Below are positions 48,687 to 58,048 of a DNA stretch of 64,000 bases, piece after piece. The notes under the pieces are model-generated. The model did no database searches, was not told where the DNA came from, and saw only the letters and a list, made by a program, of their open reading frames with translations. The DNA is from CAZSCF01 sp964636505 (GTDB lineage: Bacteria > Patescibacteriota > Minisyncoccia > Moranbacterales > UBA2206). The DNA lies in assembly GCA_964636505.1 (NCBI GenBank), contig CAZWRY010000001.1, positions 31,712 to 95,711 on the forward strand, given 5' to 3'. Within the stretch, counting starts at the first letter, position 1, and every line of letters starts with the position of its first letter. A program made the translations under genes and the position numbers.

Positions 48687-49013
48687 TTATTTATCGCACT
48701 CTTTTCTAAAAAAAGCCCAGACTTCACATTCTTTTTGATTATCGAAAACACAATAAGTGACTTGATTTCCGTCTTCAGCTACGCGAATTTCTAGATCCCC
48801 CTTTCTTTCGATACAATAGATTGAAGCCGGATTAGCCATCTGATTGCGTTTATCATTCAGATTTTTTATTTCATTAAATCTTTTTATGTGAGTCTGCGGA
48901 TTGATAATTTCCGCATCACCAAACTTGCTTCCCAACCAAAAGGAAAGGCCAAAAGCAAAAGCTACCAACATAATAACCAAAACTGCAAAACTATTTGATA
49001 TTTTTATTTTCAC
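48687..49013 (-). CDS. DUF333-like small exported protein
   Basis: 108 residues with an N-terminal span (about 9-30). The last part has CIERKGDLEIRV, then YCVFDNQKECEVWAFFRKEC, matching the DUF333 (putative hemolysin) pattern of C-x-F-D-x3-C-x2-W-A-x3-x-C. DUF333 has no confirmed function. It is between hpf and a second small Cys-rich protein gene. Confidence 0.65.
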   Translation of the reverse strand: MKIKISNSFAVLVIMLVAFAFGLSFWLGSKFGDAEIINPQTHIKRFNEIKNLNDKRNQMANPASIYCIERKGDLEIRVAEDGNQVTYCVFDNQKECEVWAFFRKECDK

Positions 49014-49046
49014 TTGTTATGTTTTTATTTGTTTTGTTTTTACAGT

Positions 49047-49409
49047 TTAGAACCTCGCATTTTCGTCTACAACAGCTTTTTTCTTTATTGAAATACGCCC
49101 CCTTTTCTTTTTTGTTCTCACTTTTTCCAGATCTTTTTTAATTTGATTTTTAAGCTCATCGGCAACGATATCAATTGATCCCTCAATGCTTTTGGTTGTT
49201 TCTTCTGATCGATACAGACAAAAAGGCGTTTTTATCATAACTTCAGCCCTAAATTTGCCTTTTTTATCCAAATCAATTTCAACTTCCCAAGTCAAAATGT
49301 TTTTCAGCAATTTTTCAATTGAAGCCAATCTTTTTTCAATGTATTTTTCCGTCCGCTCATCAATTTTCACCCCTTTAAATAGAAACCTGATTTTATTGTT
49401 TGACATCAT
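49047..49409 (-). CDS. hpf: Ribosome hibernation promoting factor (short form)
   Basis: HPF/RaiA binds the small subunit and stalls or dimerises ribosomes in starvation. The 120-residue protein has the single beta-alpha fold: IRFLFKGVKIDERTEKYIEK, EVEIDLDKKGKFRAEVMIKT and SIDIVADELKNQIKKDLEKV. It lacks the C-terminal dimerisation domain of long HPF and ends in a lysine-rich tail. Start is either of two adjacent ATGs. Confidence 0.85.
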   Translation of the reverse strand: MMSNNKIRFLFKGVKIDERTEKYIEKRLASIEKLLKNILTWEVEIDLDKKGKFRAEVMIKTPFCLYRSEETTKSIEGSIDIVADELKNQIKKDLEKVRTKKKRGRISIKKKAVVDENARF

Positions 49410-49427
49410 GGGTTTAATGTTAACAAA

Positions 49428-50366
49428 TTAAAATCCCAAAAAAATCAGCTCCTCCTTAAGCTGCACTTTGAAATTTCGTCTGACCTTTTCTTTGATAAGG
49501 CTTGCCAGCATTATAACATCTTCGGCAGTAGCATCGCCAGTATTCACGATGAAATTGGAATGTTTTTCGCTTACCATGGCCCCACCAATCCTTTTACCAG
49601 CTAATCCTGCTTCTTGAATCAGCCATCCGGCTGGAATTATTTTTTTTGGAAATCTCTTACCGCTATCCTTTTCAAATTTATCCAGAAGTTCTGCATTATC
49701 AACAGCCGGATTAATAAAAAAGGATCCGGCACTGGCAACTCCCTGTGGATGCATGTTGTTTCTTCTTTCAATAATTTCATTGGTTTTTTTTTGGATTTCT
49801 GTGATATTACCCTTTGATAATTTCAAGATTGCCGAAATAATAACTAAATTATTGTTTTTCTTAAACAAGCTGTCCCTGTACTCAAATTCGCATTCTTGCA
49901 AATAAATTTCTTTAGAAATAATAGAATTCCCTCCTTCTAATGCATACATTTTTATTTCTTTAACCACGCCTTGCATATTCCCGTCAAAAGCTCCGGCATT
50001 GCCGCGCACCGCACCGCCAACCGTCCCTGGAATTCCAGCTGCCCATTCAAGACCGGTTAAAGCATTGTCCGCTGCCCATCTTACCACTTTGAATAGGGAC
50101 GCCCCGGCTCCACATTCAATCAATTCGCCGTTAACTCTACATCCGTCGTTTTTAAGCTTAATTGCAAAACCTTCAAATCCATTATCACTTACCAAAATGT
50201 TACTGCCCCCACCCAAAAGGAAAAATTTTAAATTGTTTTTTAAGGCGTATTCCAAGGCCTCCTTTAGGCCTTCTTCGTTTTCAACTTCCACAAAATACTT
50301 GGCCGGTCCACCAATTCTAAAAGTTGTATAGGGCGCCAATATTACATTTTCTTGAATATTTATCAT
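49428..50366 (-). CDS. murB: UDP-N-acetylmuramate dehydrogenase
   Basis: MurB reduces UDP-GlcNAc-enolpyruvate to UDP-MurNAc using FAD and NADPH. TTFRIGGPAKYFVEV, the FAD loop LGGGSNILVSDNGF, AGIPGTVGGAVRGNAGAF and the active-site serine region GVASAGSFFINP are all present, with AGWLIQEAGLAGKRIGGA and SEKHSNFIVN at the end. 312 residues is typical. Confidence 0.95.
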   Translation of the reverse strand: MINIQENVILAPYTTFRIGGPAKYFVEVENEEGLKEALEYALKNNLKFFLLGGGSNILVSDNGFEGFAIKLKNDGCRVNGELIECGAGASLFKVVRWAADNALTGLEWAAGIPGTVGGAVRGNAGAFDGNMQGVVKEIKMYALEGGNSIISKEIYLQECEFEYRDSLFKKNNNLVIISAILKLSKGNITEIQKKTNEIIERRNNMHPQGVASAGSFFINPAVDNAELLDKFEKDSGKRFPKKIIPAGWLIQEAGLAGKRIGGAMVSEKHSNFIVNTGDATAEDVIMLASLIKEKVRRNFKVQLKEELIFLGF

Positions 50367-50383
50367 ACACTATTTATTATATA

Positions 50384-53143
50384 TCAGTTTGATTTATTGA
50401 GCATCTTTTTTCTTATTTCTTCCCAAACAAACAAAGCCAGCCCAACAATAACAGCCACTAACCAATCGGCTTTTTCTATCGGAAGCATGTGTAAGTATTT
50501 CTGAAAAAATGGGACATACATAAAAGACAAAAATATACCCAGAGAAACAAAAATTGAACCAAGAGCATATATATTCTTAAAAAATCCCAACCTAAACGGA
50601 GAAAGTTTTTCACTGCGTGATTGAAGTAAATTCGTTATTTGACAAACAACCAGAACCGAGTAAGCTGCCGTAGTTGACTTGATATACAATAAACTGTCGC
50701 TTGCAATTGATTCCCCGAAATCCCATCCGCCCCTCTTCATTGACCAGACAAAAGCCATAACCGCACCCAAAGACATAATAATCCCAAGGTAAATAATTCT
50801 TCGCAACTCTTTCCAGCCCAATATACTGTTTCCATTTTTTTGTTTTTTTTCTTTAAGGGCCTCGGGCTCATCCGGCTCAAGTCCCAAAGAAAAAGATGGG
50901 AAAATATCCGTTCCTAAATCAATAGCCAAAATTTGAATTGCTGAAATTGGCGCCGGAATTTGCAGAACCACGCCCAGAACCACAGTAAAAAGCTCTCCGG
51001 CATTGGCCGAAAAGACATAATGGGCAAACTTTTTAAGGTTTTGAAAAATAGTTCTACCTCTTTTTACTCCTTTTACAACTGAGGCAAAGTTATCATCCAA
51101 CAAAATCATATCCGCCGCCTCCTTGGAAACATCCGTTCCCATAATTCCCATCGCTACTCCGATGTCTGCCTTTTTTAGCGCTGGCGCATCATTCACCCCG
51201 TCTCCCGTCATGGCAATTACTTCTCCGTTATTTTTGAGAAGGGTGGCAATACGCAATTTTTGCTCAGGGGTTATTCTCGCGAAAACCACTTCTTTATTTT
51301 TTATTTTGTTGTATATTTCAGAATCTTTTAGAGTATTCAAGATTTTCCCATTGATAATTTCATAGTTTTCTTCCCTGCTGATAAGTCCGACATTTTTAGC
51401 AATAGCCTCAGCTGTAAGTTCAGAATCGCCCGTTATCATGATTGATTTAATGCCAAACTTCTTGCATTCTGCTACGGCTGTCGCTGCATCCCGCCTTGGC
51501 GGATCCATCATGGCCATCATCCCGACCCAAATCAGCTTTCTTTCCGCCTCTTCTTCCAGCGCCCTATGCAAAGAAAAATCATCTTCTCCGTATTTTTTTT
51601 CAATTTCATTTAAGTCCCTGAAAGCAAAAGCCAAGACACGCAAGGCTTCCTCAGACATTTCATTATAAAGTGCTTTCATTTTTAATTTTTCCTTAACAGT
51701 AAAAGGCACTACTCCGTTTTCAGTTTTAATAAAATTACAGAGATCAAGAATAACTTCTGGCGATCCTTTAACAAAAGAAGTTAAATTATGATTTTTATAG
51801 ATAACACTCATTCTCATTCTATCGGAAGAAAAAGGAATTTCAGTTATTTTTCTTTCATTGGCTTTAAAAAATTTGGCTTCTTTATTGAATTTCCTGGCCG
51901 CCACAATTAAAGCCCCTTCTGTAGGATCGCCGTTTATTTTATATATTCCGTCTTCTTTAACTAGACTAGCATTATTACAAAGGACGCCAATTCGGAAAAG
52001 TACTTCCAAATTTTTTATTTCATTTTGATTAATTACTCTTCCGTTAAAATAAAAACTGCCCCAAGGATCATAGCCTTCGCCGCTTACACCGATTATTTTT
52101 TCTCCCAGAATTATTTTGGTAACTGTTAATTCGTTTTTGGTAATAGTTCCCGTTTTGTCGGTACAAATCAAAGAAACCGAACCTAATGTTTCTACGGCAT
52201 TTAATTTTTTAGCCAGAATATTATCTTTCAAAAGACTTCTCATCCCCAAAGAAAGCGCTACAGAAGTTGCCGCCGGTAATCCTTCGGGAACCACCGAAAC
52301 AGCCAGGGCCAAAGCAAAGAGAAAATTCTGATACAAAGACAAGCCCAGATATTGACCAATTAAAATAACCAAAATTCCGATGCAAACAGAAATTATTGTC
52401 ACATTTCTGCCCAGTATCCTAAGTTGTTTTTGCAACGGAGTGGGCTCTTCTTTTATGTCTTGGGTGAATTTAGCTAGCCTGCCCAGCTCAGTTTTCATTC
52501 CGGTTTGAGTAACAATAAAACTGGCACTTCCCGTTGCAACTGTTTCACCCATAAAAATCAAATTGGTTATTTCTGACAGAAGAATTTTTTCCTCCTCTTT
52601 CACGCCGACATTTTTTTTCTTAGGTTTAGATTCACCTGTAAAAATAAAGCTATTGACTCTTAATTCATACGCTTCCAGTAAGTAACCGTCTGCCGGCACA
52701 CTGTCGCCGGAAGTTAAAAATACAATGTCTCCCGGAACTAAAAATTTGGAGTCAATTTCCATTCTTTCGCTAGAGCGCAAAACCAAAGCTTTATCTTGGG
52801 TTAATTTCTGAATATTTTCCAGTATTTTCTCAGCTTTAAATTCCTGGAAAAATCCAATGCCGGCATTTACAAAAACAATGATCAAGATAATAACGACATC
52901 TCGGTATTCATGAAACAAAAAAGCAAGCACCGCCGCCGCCAAAAGAATCCAAACCAAAGCATCTTTAAATTGGTTCAAAAAAAGTTTCAGCCATTTCCAA
53001 TTTATTTTTTTTCTAATCTCATTTCTACCAAAATATTTTAACCTTAGGCTCGCTTCCTCATTTGAAAGCCCCTGATTTGAAGATCTGAATTTCCTTAGAA
53101 CTTCATCTGCAGTCAAATTGTATATATTTTTTGTTTTTGCCAT
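50384..53143 (-). CDS. Cation-transporting P-type ATPase (P2 type)
   Basis: A 919-residue ion pump (ATG at 53143). In order: the N-terminal cation-ATPase domain (TADEVLRKFRSSNQGLSNEE), TGES, the M4 ion site VVPEGLPAATS, the phosphorylated aspartate in CTDKTGTITKNE, the nucleotide-binding region, GDGVNDAPALKKADIGVAMG, and M6 with AIDLGTD. This fits calcium-type or related P2 pumps; the ion cannot be fixed by eye. It ends in TGA at the expected length, which supports the standard code. It sits between murB and murC. Confidence 0.92.
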   Translation of the reverse strand: MAKTKNIYNLTADEVLRKFRSSNQGLSNEEASLRLKYFGRNEIRKKINWKWLKLFLNQFKDALVWILLAAAVLAFLFHEYRDVVIILIIVFVNAGIGFFQEFKAEKILENIQKLTQDKALVLRSSERMEIDSKFLVPGDIVFLTSGDSVPADGYLLEAYELRVNSFIFTGESKPKKKNVGVKEEEKILLSEITNLIFMGETVATGSASFIVTQTGMKTELGRLAKFTQDIKEEPTPLQKQLRILGRNVTIISVCIGILVILIGQYLGLSLYQNFLFALALAVSVVPEGLPAATSVALSLGMRSLLKDNILAKKLNAVETLGSVSLICTDKTGTITKNELTVTKIILGEKIIGVSGEGYDPWGSFYFNGRVINQNEIKNLEVLFRIGVLCNNASLVKEDGIYKINGDPTEGALIVAARKFNKEAKFFKANERKITEIPFSSDRMRMSVIYKNHNLTSFVKGSPEVILDLCNFIKTENGVVPFTVKEKLKMKALYNEMSEEALRVLAFAFRDLNEIEKKYGEDDFSLHRALEEEAERKLIWVGMMAMMDPPRRDAATAVAECKKFGIKSIMITGDSELTAEAIAKNVGLISREENYEIINGKILNTLKDSEIYNKIKNKEVVFARITPEQKLRIATLLKNNGEVIAMTGDGVNDAPALKKADIGVAMGIMGTDVSKEAADMILLDDNFASVVKGVKRGRTIFQNLKKFAHYVFSANAGELFTVVLGVVLQIPAPISAIQILAIDLGTDIFPSFSLGLEPDEPEALKEKKQKNGNSILGWKELRRIIYLGIIMSLGAVMAFVWSMKRGGWDFGESIASDSLLYIKSTTAAYSVLVVCQITNLLQSRSEKLSPFRLGFFKNIYALGSIFVSLGIFLSFMYVPFFQKYLHMLPIEKADWLVAVIVGLALFVWEEIRKKMLNKSN

Positions 53144-53334
53144 GCTTGTCTGCAAGCGAAGCGAGCAGGAACCTGCCTACCGGTAGGCAGGCAAACATGA
53201 ATATCCCGCACAAATTCGCTATTCAAACTTTTTATTTTTGTTAATTTAGCCGCAGCCTGTTTCATCGAGGCGAGACGAATTCGCAATAAATTTATTACAT
53301 TCTCTTAAATCTTTATTGGAATTTAGTGTGGGAT
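53141..53334. repeat. Composite palindromic element at the P-type ATPase start
   Basis: CATGCTTGTCTGC (53141-53153, including the ATG) pairs with GCAGGCAAACATG (53187-53199). Next comes the inverted pair TATCCCGCAC (53202-53211) and GTGTGGGATA (53325-53334), with AAATTC/GAATTT continuing the arms. The interior is AT-rich with one GAGGCGAGACG segment. It occupies most of the gap to murC. Confidence 0.75.
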
Positions 53335-53367
53335 AGCCATGCCTATCTTTCTGTTTCAAGCTTCACC

Positions 53368-54771
53368 TCAGCTTATTTTTACTTTTAATTTCTCCAATAT
53401 TTCCCAACTATTGCCCGCACCAATGGAGAGTATCAAATCTTTTTCACCAATTTTATCCTTCAAAAATTCATAGGCCTCTTGTATTGTTGGAATATACTCA
53501 GCTTTATCCCGGTTATACTTATTTATCAAATTAACTAAATCCTTGGAGGACACTTTCCCTCCGGATTCCCTGGCTGAACCATAAATATCTAATATTATTA
53601 CTTTATCCGCTTCGTCAAAACTTTGCGCAAATTCCTGAAGCAAAGCCTCAGTGCGTGAGTAGGAATGCGGATGAAATATAGTTATCAAATTTTTTTCCGG
53701 ATAAATTTCCCGAGTAGCCTTGAGCGTCGCTTTTATCTCTTCCGGATGATGGCCATAATCATCAAACAAAAGCGCTCCGCTTTGGCTTTTGCCGATAAAA
53801 TCAAATCTTCTGGCCGTCCCCTGAAAATTTTCCAAAGTCTCTTTTATCTTTTCCCTATTTAAATTAAGCTTAAGACAAACAGCAACCACGGCCGCCGCGT
53901 TCAAAATATTATGCCTGCCTACAAGTCTGATTTGAAATCTTCCGATATTTTCATTTTTAAACAAAATATCAAATTCTTGAATTGGAATATCGTCCGCCAT
54001 TTGCAATGCGCAGCCAACAATTTTTACATCGCATTCTTCATTAAAACCATAGGTAATGACTTCGCAAGTCGCGCTTTGGGACACAGCCAATGTGTCCACA
54101 CTATCCCCCCAAACAACCAGAAATCCGGCTTTGGGAATTTTGGCCACAAAATTAGCAAAAGCCTTTTTATAGAGGCTAAAATTTTCAAAAGTATCCGGAT
54201 GATCCCAATCTAAACTGGTAAGGATAGCTGCTTTAGGACTGTACATTTCCAGCTTATTTTGATATTCATCGGCCTCAATCACAAAAAATTCCCCCCGACC
54301 CAAAAGCGCATTGGAATTCCAATTTTTAACTTTTCCGCCAATTATAGCACCGGGATTCGCACCAGCACCACGCAAAACCTCAGCCAGCATGGCCGAAGTC
54401 GTGGTCTTTCCGTGAGTACCGCAAATGGCAATTCCATACTTTTCGTTGAAAAGTTCCGCTAAAATTTCTGGATAGCTCAACATAGACAGGCTTCTTTTTT
54501 GTGCTTCTTGAAACTCAATATTATTTTCTGAATTGTAAGCCGTTGAATAAATAACCAAATCCGTATCTTTCGGAATATTTTCCGCAGAAAAGTTTTCAAA
54601 ATATTTTATGCCGAGCCTTTTCAAGATATCGTCTGTAAAAAATCTTTCATTCTTATCCGAACCGGTTATTTCTACGCCCATTGAAGCCAGCATTTCAACG
54701 ATCGCCACCACCCCTGAACCTTTGATTCCGATAATATGGATTTTTCTAATTTTTTTAAAATCAATTTTCAT
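53368..54771 (-). CDS. murC: UDP-N-acetylmuramate--L-alanine ligase
   Basis: MurC adds L-alanine to UDP-MurNAc. IHIIGIKGSGVVAIVEMLA at the start, the ATP loop CGTHGKTTTSAML, the FVIEADEYQ site, SLDWDHPDTF and DDYGHHPEEIKATL are as expected in the Mur ligase family; 467 residues is full length. It follows murG in the cell-wall cluster. Confidence 0.96.
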   Translation of the reverse strand: MKIDFKKIRKIHIIGIKGSGVVAIVEMLASMGVEITGSDKNERFFTDDILKRLGIKYFENFSAENIPKDTDLVIYSTAYNSENNIEFQEAQKRSLSMLSYPEILAELFNEKYGIAICGTHGKTTTSAMLAEVLRGAGANPGAIIGGKVKNWNSNALLGRGEFFVIEADEYQNKLEMYSPKAAILTSLDWDHPDTFENFSLYKKAFANFVAKIPKAGFLVVWGDSVDTLAVSQSATCEVITYGFNEECDVKIVGCALQMADDIPIQEFDILFKNENIGRFQIRLVGRHNILNAAAVVAVCLKLNLNREKIKETLENFQGTARRFDFIGKSQSGALLFDDYGHHPEEIKATLKATREIYPEKNLITIFHPHSYSRTEALLQEFAQSFDEADKVIILDIYGSARESGGKVSSKDLVNLINKYNRDKAEYIPTIQEAYEFLKDKIGEKDLILSIGAGNSWEILEKLKVKIS

Positions 54772-54829
54772 AAACCAATATTTGATTTTTTATATTTTTA
54801 AAGCAAAAGAAATGAAACTTTATTAATAT

Positions 54830-55930
54830 TTACAGTTCCATATCCAGAAGACTCTGGGCGATTTTTTCCGCCGCATCTGGATGATAAAACCTTTGAATAT
54901 TACAAGAAAGCTTTTCTTGTAGTTCAGCGCTACCCATTATTTCTTCAATTCGGCTTAAAAACAGGTTTTCTCCCAGATTATCTTCTTCCAAAACAAGACA
55001 ACCGCCAATCTGGGAAAGAAAATAAGCATTTTTTCTTTGATGGTCATTAGCTGAATTTTTAAGCGGAACAACGATGGCCGGTTTTTTATTGGCTGCAATT
55101 TCCGCCAAAGAATTAGCGCCTGCTCGGGAAATAACCAGGTTGGCCACCGCTAAAATATCTTTGAGATCATCTTCAATGAAAGGCATTACGTAGTAACCAT
55201 CTCTGCCTTCCTTGATGCCTAGCTCTCCTGCCCTGGCCCTGACTTTTTCTAGGTTATTTTTTCCTGTTTGATGAATAACATAGTATTTCTTTAAAAGTTC
55301 CGGTAGAATATTCAATATTTTTGTATTGATTGTGTCCGAACCTTGAGATCCTCCCCAGATAAAAATTATTTTTTTATCTTCTGAAAAAGAGAATTTATCT
55401 TTAGCCTTTTGCGGATCACCCTGGTTTATATCAGCTCTCAATGGATTACCGGTCATAACTGTTTTTCCGGTCTGAAAATAAGCTTCACTTTGCGGATAAG
55501 AAATTGCCACACGGTTAGCCAGCTTTCCTAAAATTTCATTGGTTTTTCCTGGCACACTGTCAGATTCATGCACCATAATGGGTATTTGATATATCCAGCC
55601 GGCAATAACCACCGGAAATGAAGCATAACCGCCTTTAGAAAAAATCACGTCCGGCATATATATCAAAAGATGCCAAAGCGACTGAATAATGCCAATTGGG
55701 ACTTTGAAAAAATCCAAGAAGTTAGCTAAGTCAAAATAACGCCTAAATTTTCCTACTAAAATTTTTTTGGACGGAATATCATTTTTTTCCATTAAAATAT
55801 CCTCTAAAATTCCGTCCGGACCAACAAAAAGAAACTCGGCATCCGGTTGTTTTTCTTTTATTTTCTTGGCCACATCTATCAAAGGAAAAAGATGTCCGCC
55901 GGTTCCCCCGCTTGTTAAAACTATTCTCAT
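54830..55930 (-). CDS. murG: UDP-N-acetylglucosamine--lipid I transferase
   Basis: MurG turns lipid I into lipid II on the inner membrane face. I chose the ATG at 55930 (366 residues; MRIVLTSGGTGGHLFPLI) because the GGTGGH loop then sits at the correct distance from the start. GGSQGSDTIN, VISRAGANSLAEI and the C-terminal family blocks are present. It is downstream of ftsW and separated from it by a palindrome. Confidence 0.95.
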   Translation of the reverse strand: MRIVLTSGGTGGHLFPLIDVAKKIKEKQPDAEFLFVGPDGILEDILMEKNDIPSKKILVGKFRRYFDLANFLDFFKVPIGIIQSLWHLLIYMPDVIFSKGGYASFPVVIAGWIYQIPIMVHESDSVPGKTNEILGKLANRVAISYPQSEAYFQTGKTVMTGNPLRADINQGDPQKAKDKFSFSEDKKIIFIWGGSQGSDTINTKILNILPELLKKYYVIHQTGKNNLEKVRARAGELGIKEGRDGYYVMPFIEDDLKDILAVANLVISRAGANSLAEIAANKKPAIVVPLKNSANDHQRKNAYFLSQIGGCLVLEEDNLGENLFLSRIEEIMGSAELQEKLSCNIQRFYHPDAAEKIAQSLLDMEL

Positions 55931-55933
55931 ATA

Positions 55934-56073
55934 ATTGATTCCTCGCCATTTTTCAGCTTTTGCCGCAGGCAAGATTTTTATTAATAATTATATTGTTAAT
56001 AAATTATTTACTTTATATTTTTTAAAAAATTAATTTATTGTTTAAAATAACTGAAAAATGGTGAGGGATTAAT
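55934..56073. repeat. Inverted-repeat element between ftsW and murG
   Basis: Arms of 23 bases (55934-55956 and 56051-56073) match at about 20 positions: ATTGATTCCTCGCCATTTTT against the inverse of AAAAATGGTGAGGGATTAAT. The interior is almost pure A and T. The right arm contains the ftsW stop codon. It has the same layout as 60505-60637. Confidence 0.75.
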
Positions 56074-57196
56074 CCTCTTTTGCATATTTTGAAATATTTA
56101 AAACTACGCCAGCCGCCGCCATGAGAAAAATAATTGAGGTTCCGCCATAGCTTATGAATGGAAGCGGTACACCTGTCAGAGGAATGAGTCCGGAAACAGC
56201 AGCAATATTTATAAATGCCTGAAAAACTATCCAACAAACAACACCCATAACTACCAGTCTTCCAAAGCAATCTGGAGCTTGTTTGGCAATGCGCATTCCT
56301 CTTATGGCCAAAATGACAAATAAGGTTATTAGTGCAGCCGCACCCAAGAGCCCCAGCTCTTCTCCTATTATAGCAAAGATTGAATCACCCACGGGCTCAG
56401 GCAAATAATTAAACTTCTGCATACTATGCCCTAATCCTAAACCAAAAATGCCGCCTGATCCAATCGCCAAAAGTGCTTGATTGATTTGGTAGCCAACGCC
56501 ACGAGGATCAAGTTCAGGATGCAGGAAAACCAAAAATCTGTCCATACGATACGATTCCAATTTTATCAAGGCAAAAAAGGCCACTACTCCCGAAACTCCC
56601 AAAAAAAACATGTGGGATATTTTTGACCCGGAAACAAAGAATATTGACATAGCAATAAAAATCGTAGCGCCCAGCGTTCCCATGTCTGGTTGTTTTATAA
56701 GCAAAAAACTTACCAAGGCAACAATGCCTAAAAAGGGCACCAAACCCTCAAAAAAATCAGCTACTCTCTCACGTTGAGTTTCTAGCCAAGCCGCTAAATA
56801 AATTATCAAAGAAAATTTCAGCATTTCGGAAGGCTGAAAAGAAAAAGTTCCCAGTTGAACCCAACGACTGGCTCCGTATATTTTAGAACCAAAGCCAGGC
56901 ACAAAAACCAAAATCAAAAAGATTATACTTAAGACGAATAAAGGAAAGGAGATTTTTTTCCAAAAATGATAATTTATTTTTTGGGTTATATAGAGAATGG
57001 CAAGCCCAGGCAAAAAACCGTAGAAAAACTGGCGTTTGAAGAAAAAATAAGCGTCATCAAATCTGGTTTTGGAATATGAGATGCCGGCCGAAGCAATCAT
57101 AATCAGACCAAAAACAAGCAGGACCAAAATAACATAAAAGAAAACCCTATCTGACTTTTTTTCTGTTTTCTGTGCTTTCTGAATATTTTCCCGCAT
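56069..57196 (-). CDS. ftsW: Septal peptidoglycan glycosyltransferase FtsW
   Basis: FtsW polymerises glycan strands at the division site as a SEDS protein. The 375-residue protein has about ten spans; FQPSEMLKFSLIIYLA, KQPDMGTLGATIF and YLPEPVGDSIFAIIGEELG are SEDS signatures, the last of FtsW type. It lies in the trmD, ftsW, murG, murC order and starts two bases after trmD. Confidence 0.9.
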   Translation of the reverse strand: MRENIQKAQKTEKKSDRVFFYVILVLLVFGLIMIASAGISYSKTRFDDAYFFFKRQFFYGFLPGLAILYITQKINYHFWKKISFPLFVLSIIFLILVFVPGFGSKIYGASRWVQLGTFSFQPSEMLKFSLIIYLAAWLETQRERVADFFEGLVPFLGIVALVSFLLIKQPDMGTLGATIFIAMSIFFVSGSKISHMFFLGVSGVVAFFALIKLESYRMDRFLVFLHPELDPRGVGYQINQALLAIGSGGIFGLGLGHSMQKFNYLPEPVGDSIFAIIGEELGLLGAAALITLFVILAIRGMRIAKQAPDCFGRLVVMGVVCWIVFQAFINIAAVSGLIPLTGVPLPFISYGGTSIIFLMAAAGVVLNISKYAKED

Positions 57197-57198
57197 AG

Positions 57199-57933
57199 TT
57201 ATTTATTTTTTGAATTTTTGTTTCTCCAATTTTCTATTTCCTTATGATTTCCGGACAGTAAAACTTCCGGAACTTTCCACATTTTTCCTTCAGCTAAAAA
57301 TTCTTCCGGTTTGGTATATTGTGGATACTCAATAAATGAATTTCTAATTTCAAGTTTTGAATTTTGAATAATTTTATTAAAACTTTCCTCTTTTAGAGAT
57401 TCTTTATTTCCAAGCACTCCCGGCAATAAGCGAGTAATTGAATCAACCAAAATCATAGCTGGAATTTCGCCGCCAGTCAGAACATAATTACCAATAGAAA
57501 TTTCTTCATCTGCAATTTTTTCTGCCACTCTTTCATCCACACCTTCATACCGACCGCAAATCATAATCAATTGGTCATATTTACTAAGCCGCACTGCATC
57601 AGCCTGAGTAAATTGCTTGCCTTTTGCAGAAAAAAGTATGATGCGCATTTTGGGTTTTGAAATTTTAGATTTGGATTTTGATTGGAAATTGGAAATTGGA
57701 AATTGGGATTTCACTGCATTTATGCAGTGATATATGGGTTCTACTTTTAATACCATCCCGGCTCCGCCCCCATAAGGCGTATCATCAACCGTTTTATGCT
57801 TATCGGTTGCATAATCACGAAGATTGCACACTTCAATATCAATAATTCCGTTTTTTTGAGCACGTTTAATAATTGACTCACCAAAATACGAGTCAAAAAT
57901 TTTTGGAAATATTGTGATTATATCAAACTTCAT
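57199..57933 (-). CDS. trmD: tRNA (guanine-N1)-methyltransferase with two repeat-derived insertions
   Basis: TrmD methylates G37 of tRNAs next to the anticodon. Its trefoil-knot SPOUT motifs are intact: DDTPYGGGAGMVLKVEPI, LIMICGRYEGVDERV, ISIGNYVLTGGEIPAMILVD, and the C-terminal EYPQYTKPEEF. Two extra stretches interrupt the usual protein: SQFPISNFQSKSKSKISKPK (around residue 80-100) and NKIIQNSKLEIRNS (around residue 190). Both are encoded by AT-rich repeat DNA (TTGGAAATTGGAAA type). The first shares QFPIS with the ValRS insertion. Confidence 0.94.
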   Translation of the reverse strand: MKFDIITIFPKIFDSYFGESIIKRAQKNGIIDIEVCNLRDYATDKHKTVDDTPYGGGAGMVLKVEPIYHCINAVKSQFPISNFQSKSKSKISKPKMRIILFSAKGKQFTQADAVRLSKYDQLIMICGRYEGVDERVAEKIADEEISIGNYVLTGGEIPAMILVDSITRLLPGVLGNKESLKEESFNKIIQNSKLEIRNSFIEYPQYTKPEEFLAEGKMWKVPEVLLSGNHKEIENWRNKNSKNK

Positions 57934-57961
57934 TTAGTTCATTTTAACACAAATAAAAGTA

Positions 57962-57992
57962 AAAACAAAAAAGCCTCTTGCGGCTTTTTTGC
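57962..57992 (-). terminator. Rho-independent terminator between khpA and trmD
   Basis: AAAAAAGCC (57967-57975) and GGCTTTTTT (57982-57990) with T-rich tail on the minus strand. Confidence 0.85.
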
Positions 57993-58048
57993 TGAAAAAT
58001 CCTTCCCAATTCGAATGAAATCAAAAAAGAAAGAAATTAATTTTCAAA

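Noticed and set aside
50384..53143. UGA-as-glycine code of SR1/Gracilibacteria
   Set aside because: UGA ends the P-type ATPase gene at the expected length, and the core genes read through without internal UGA codons.
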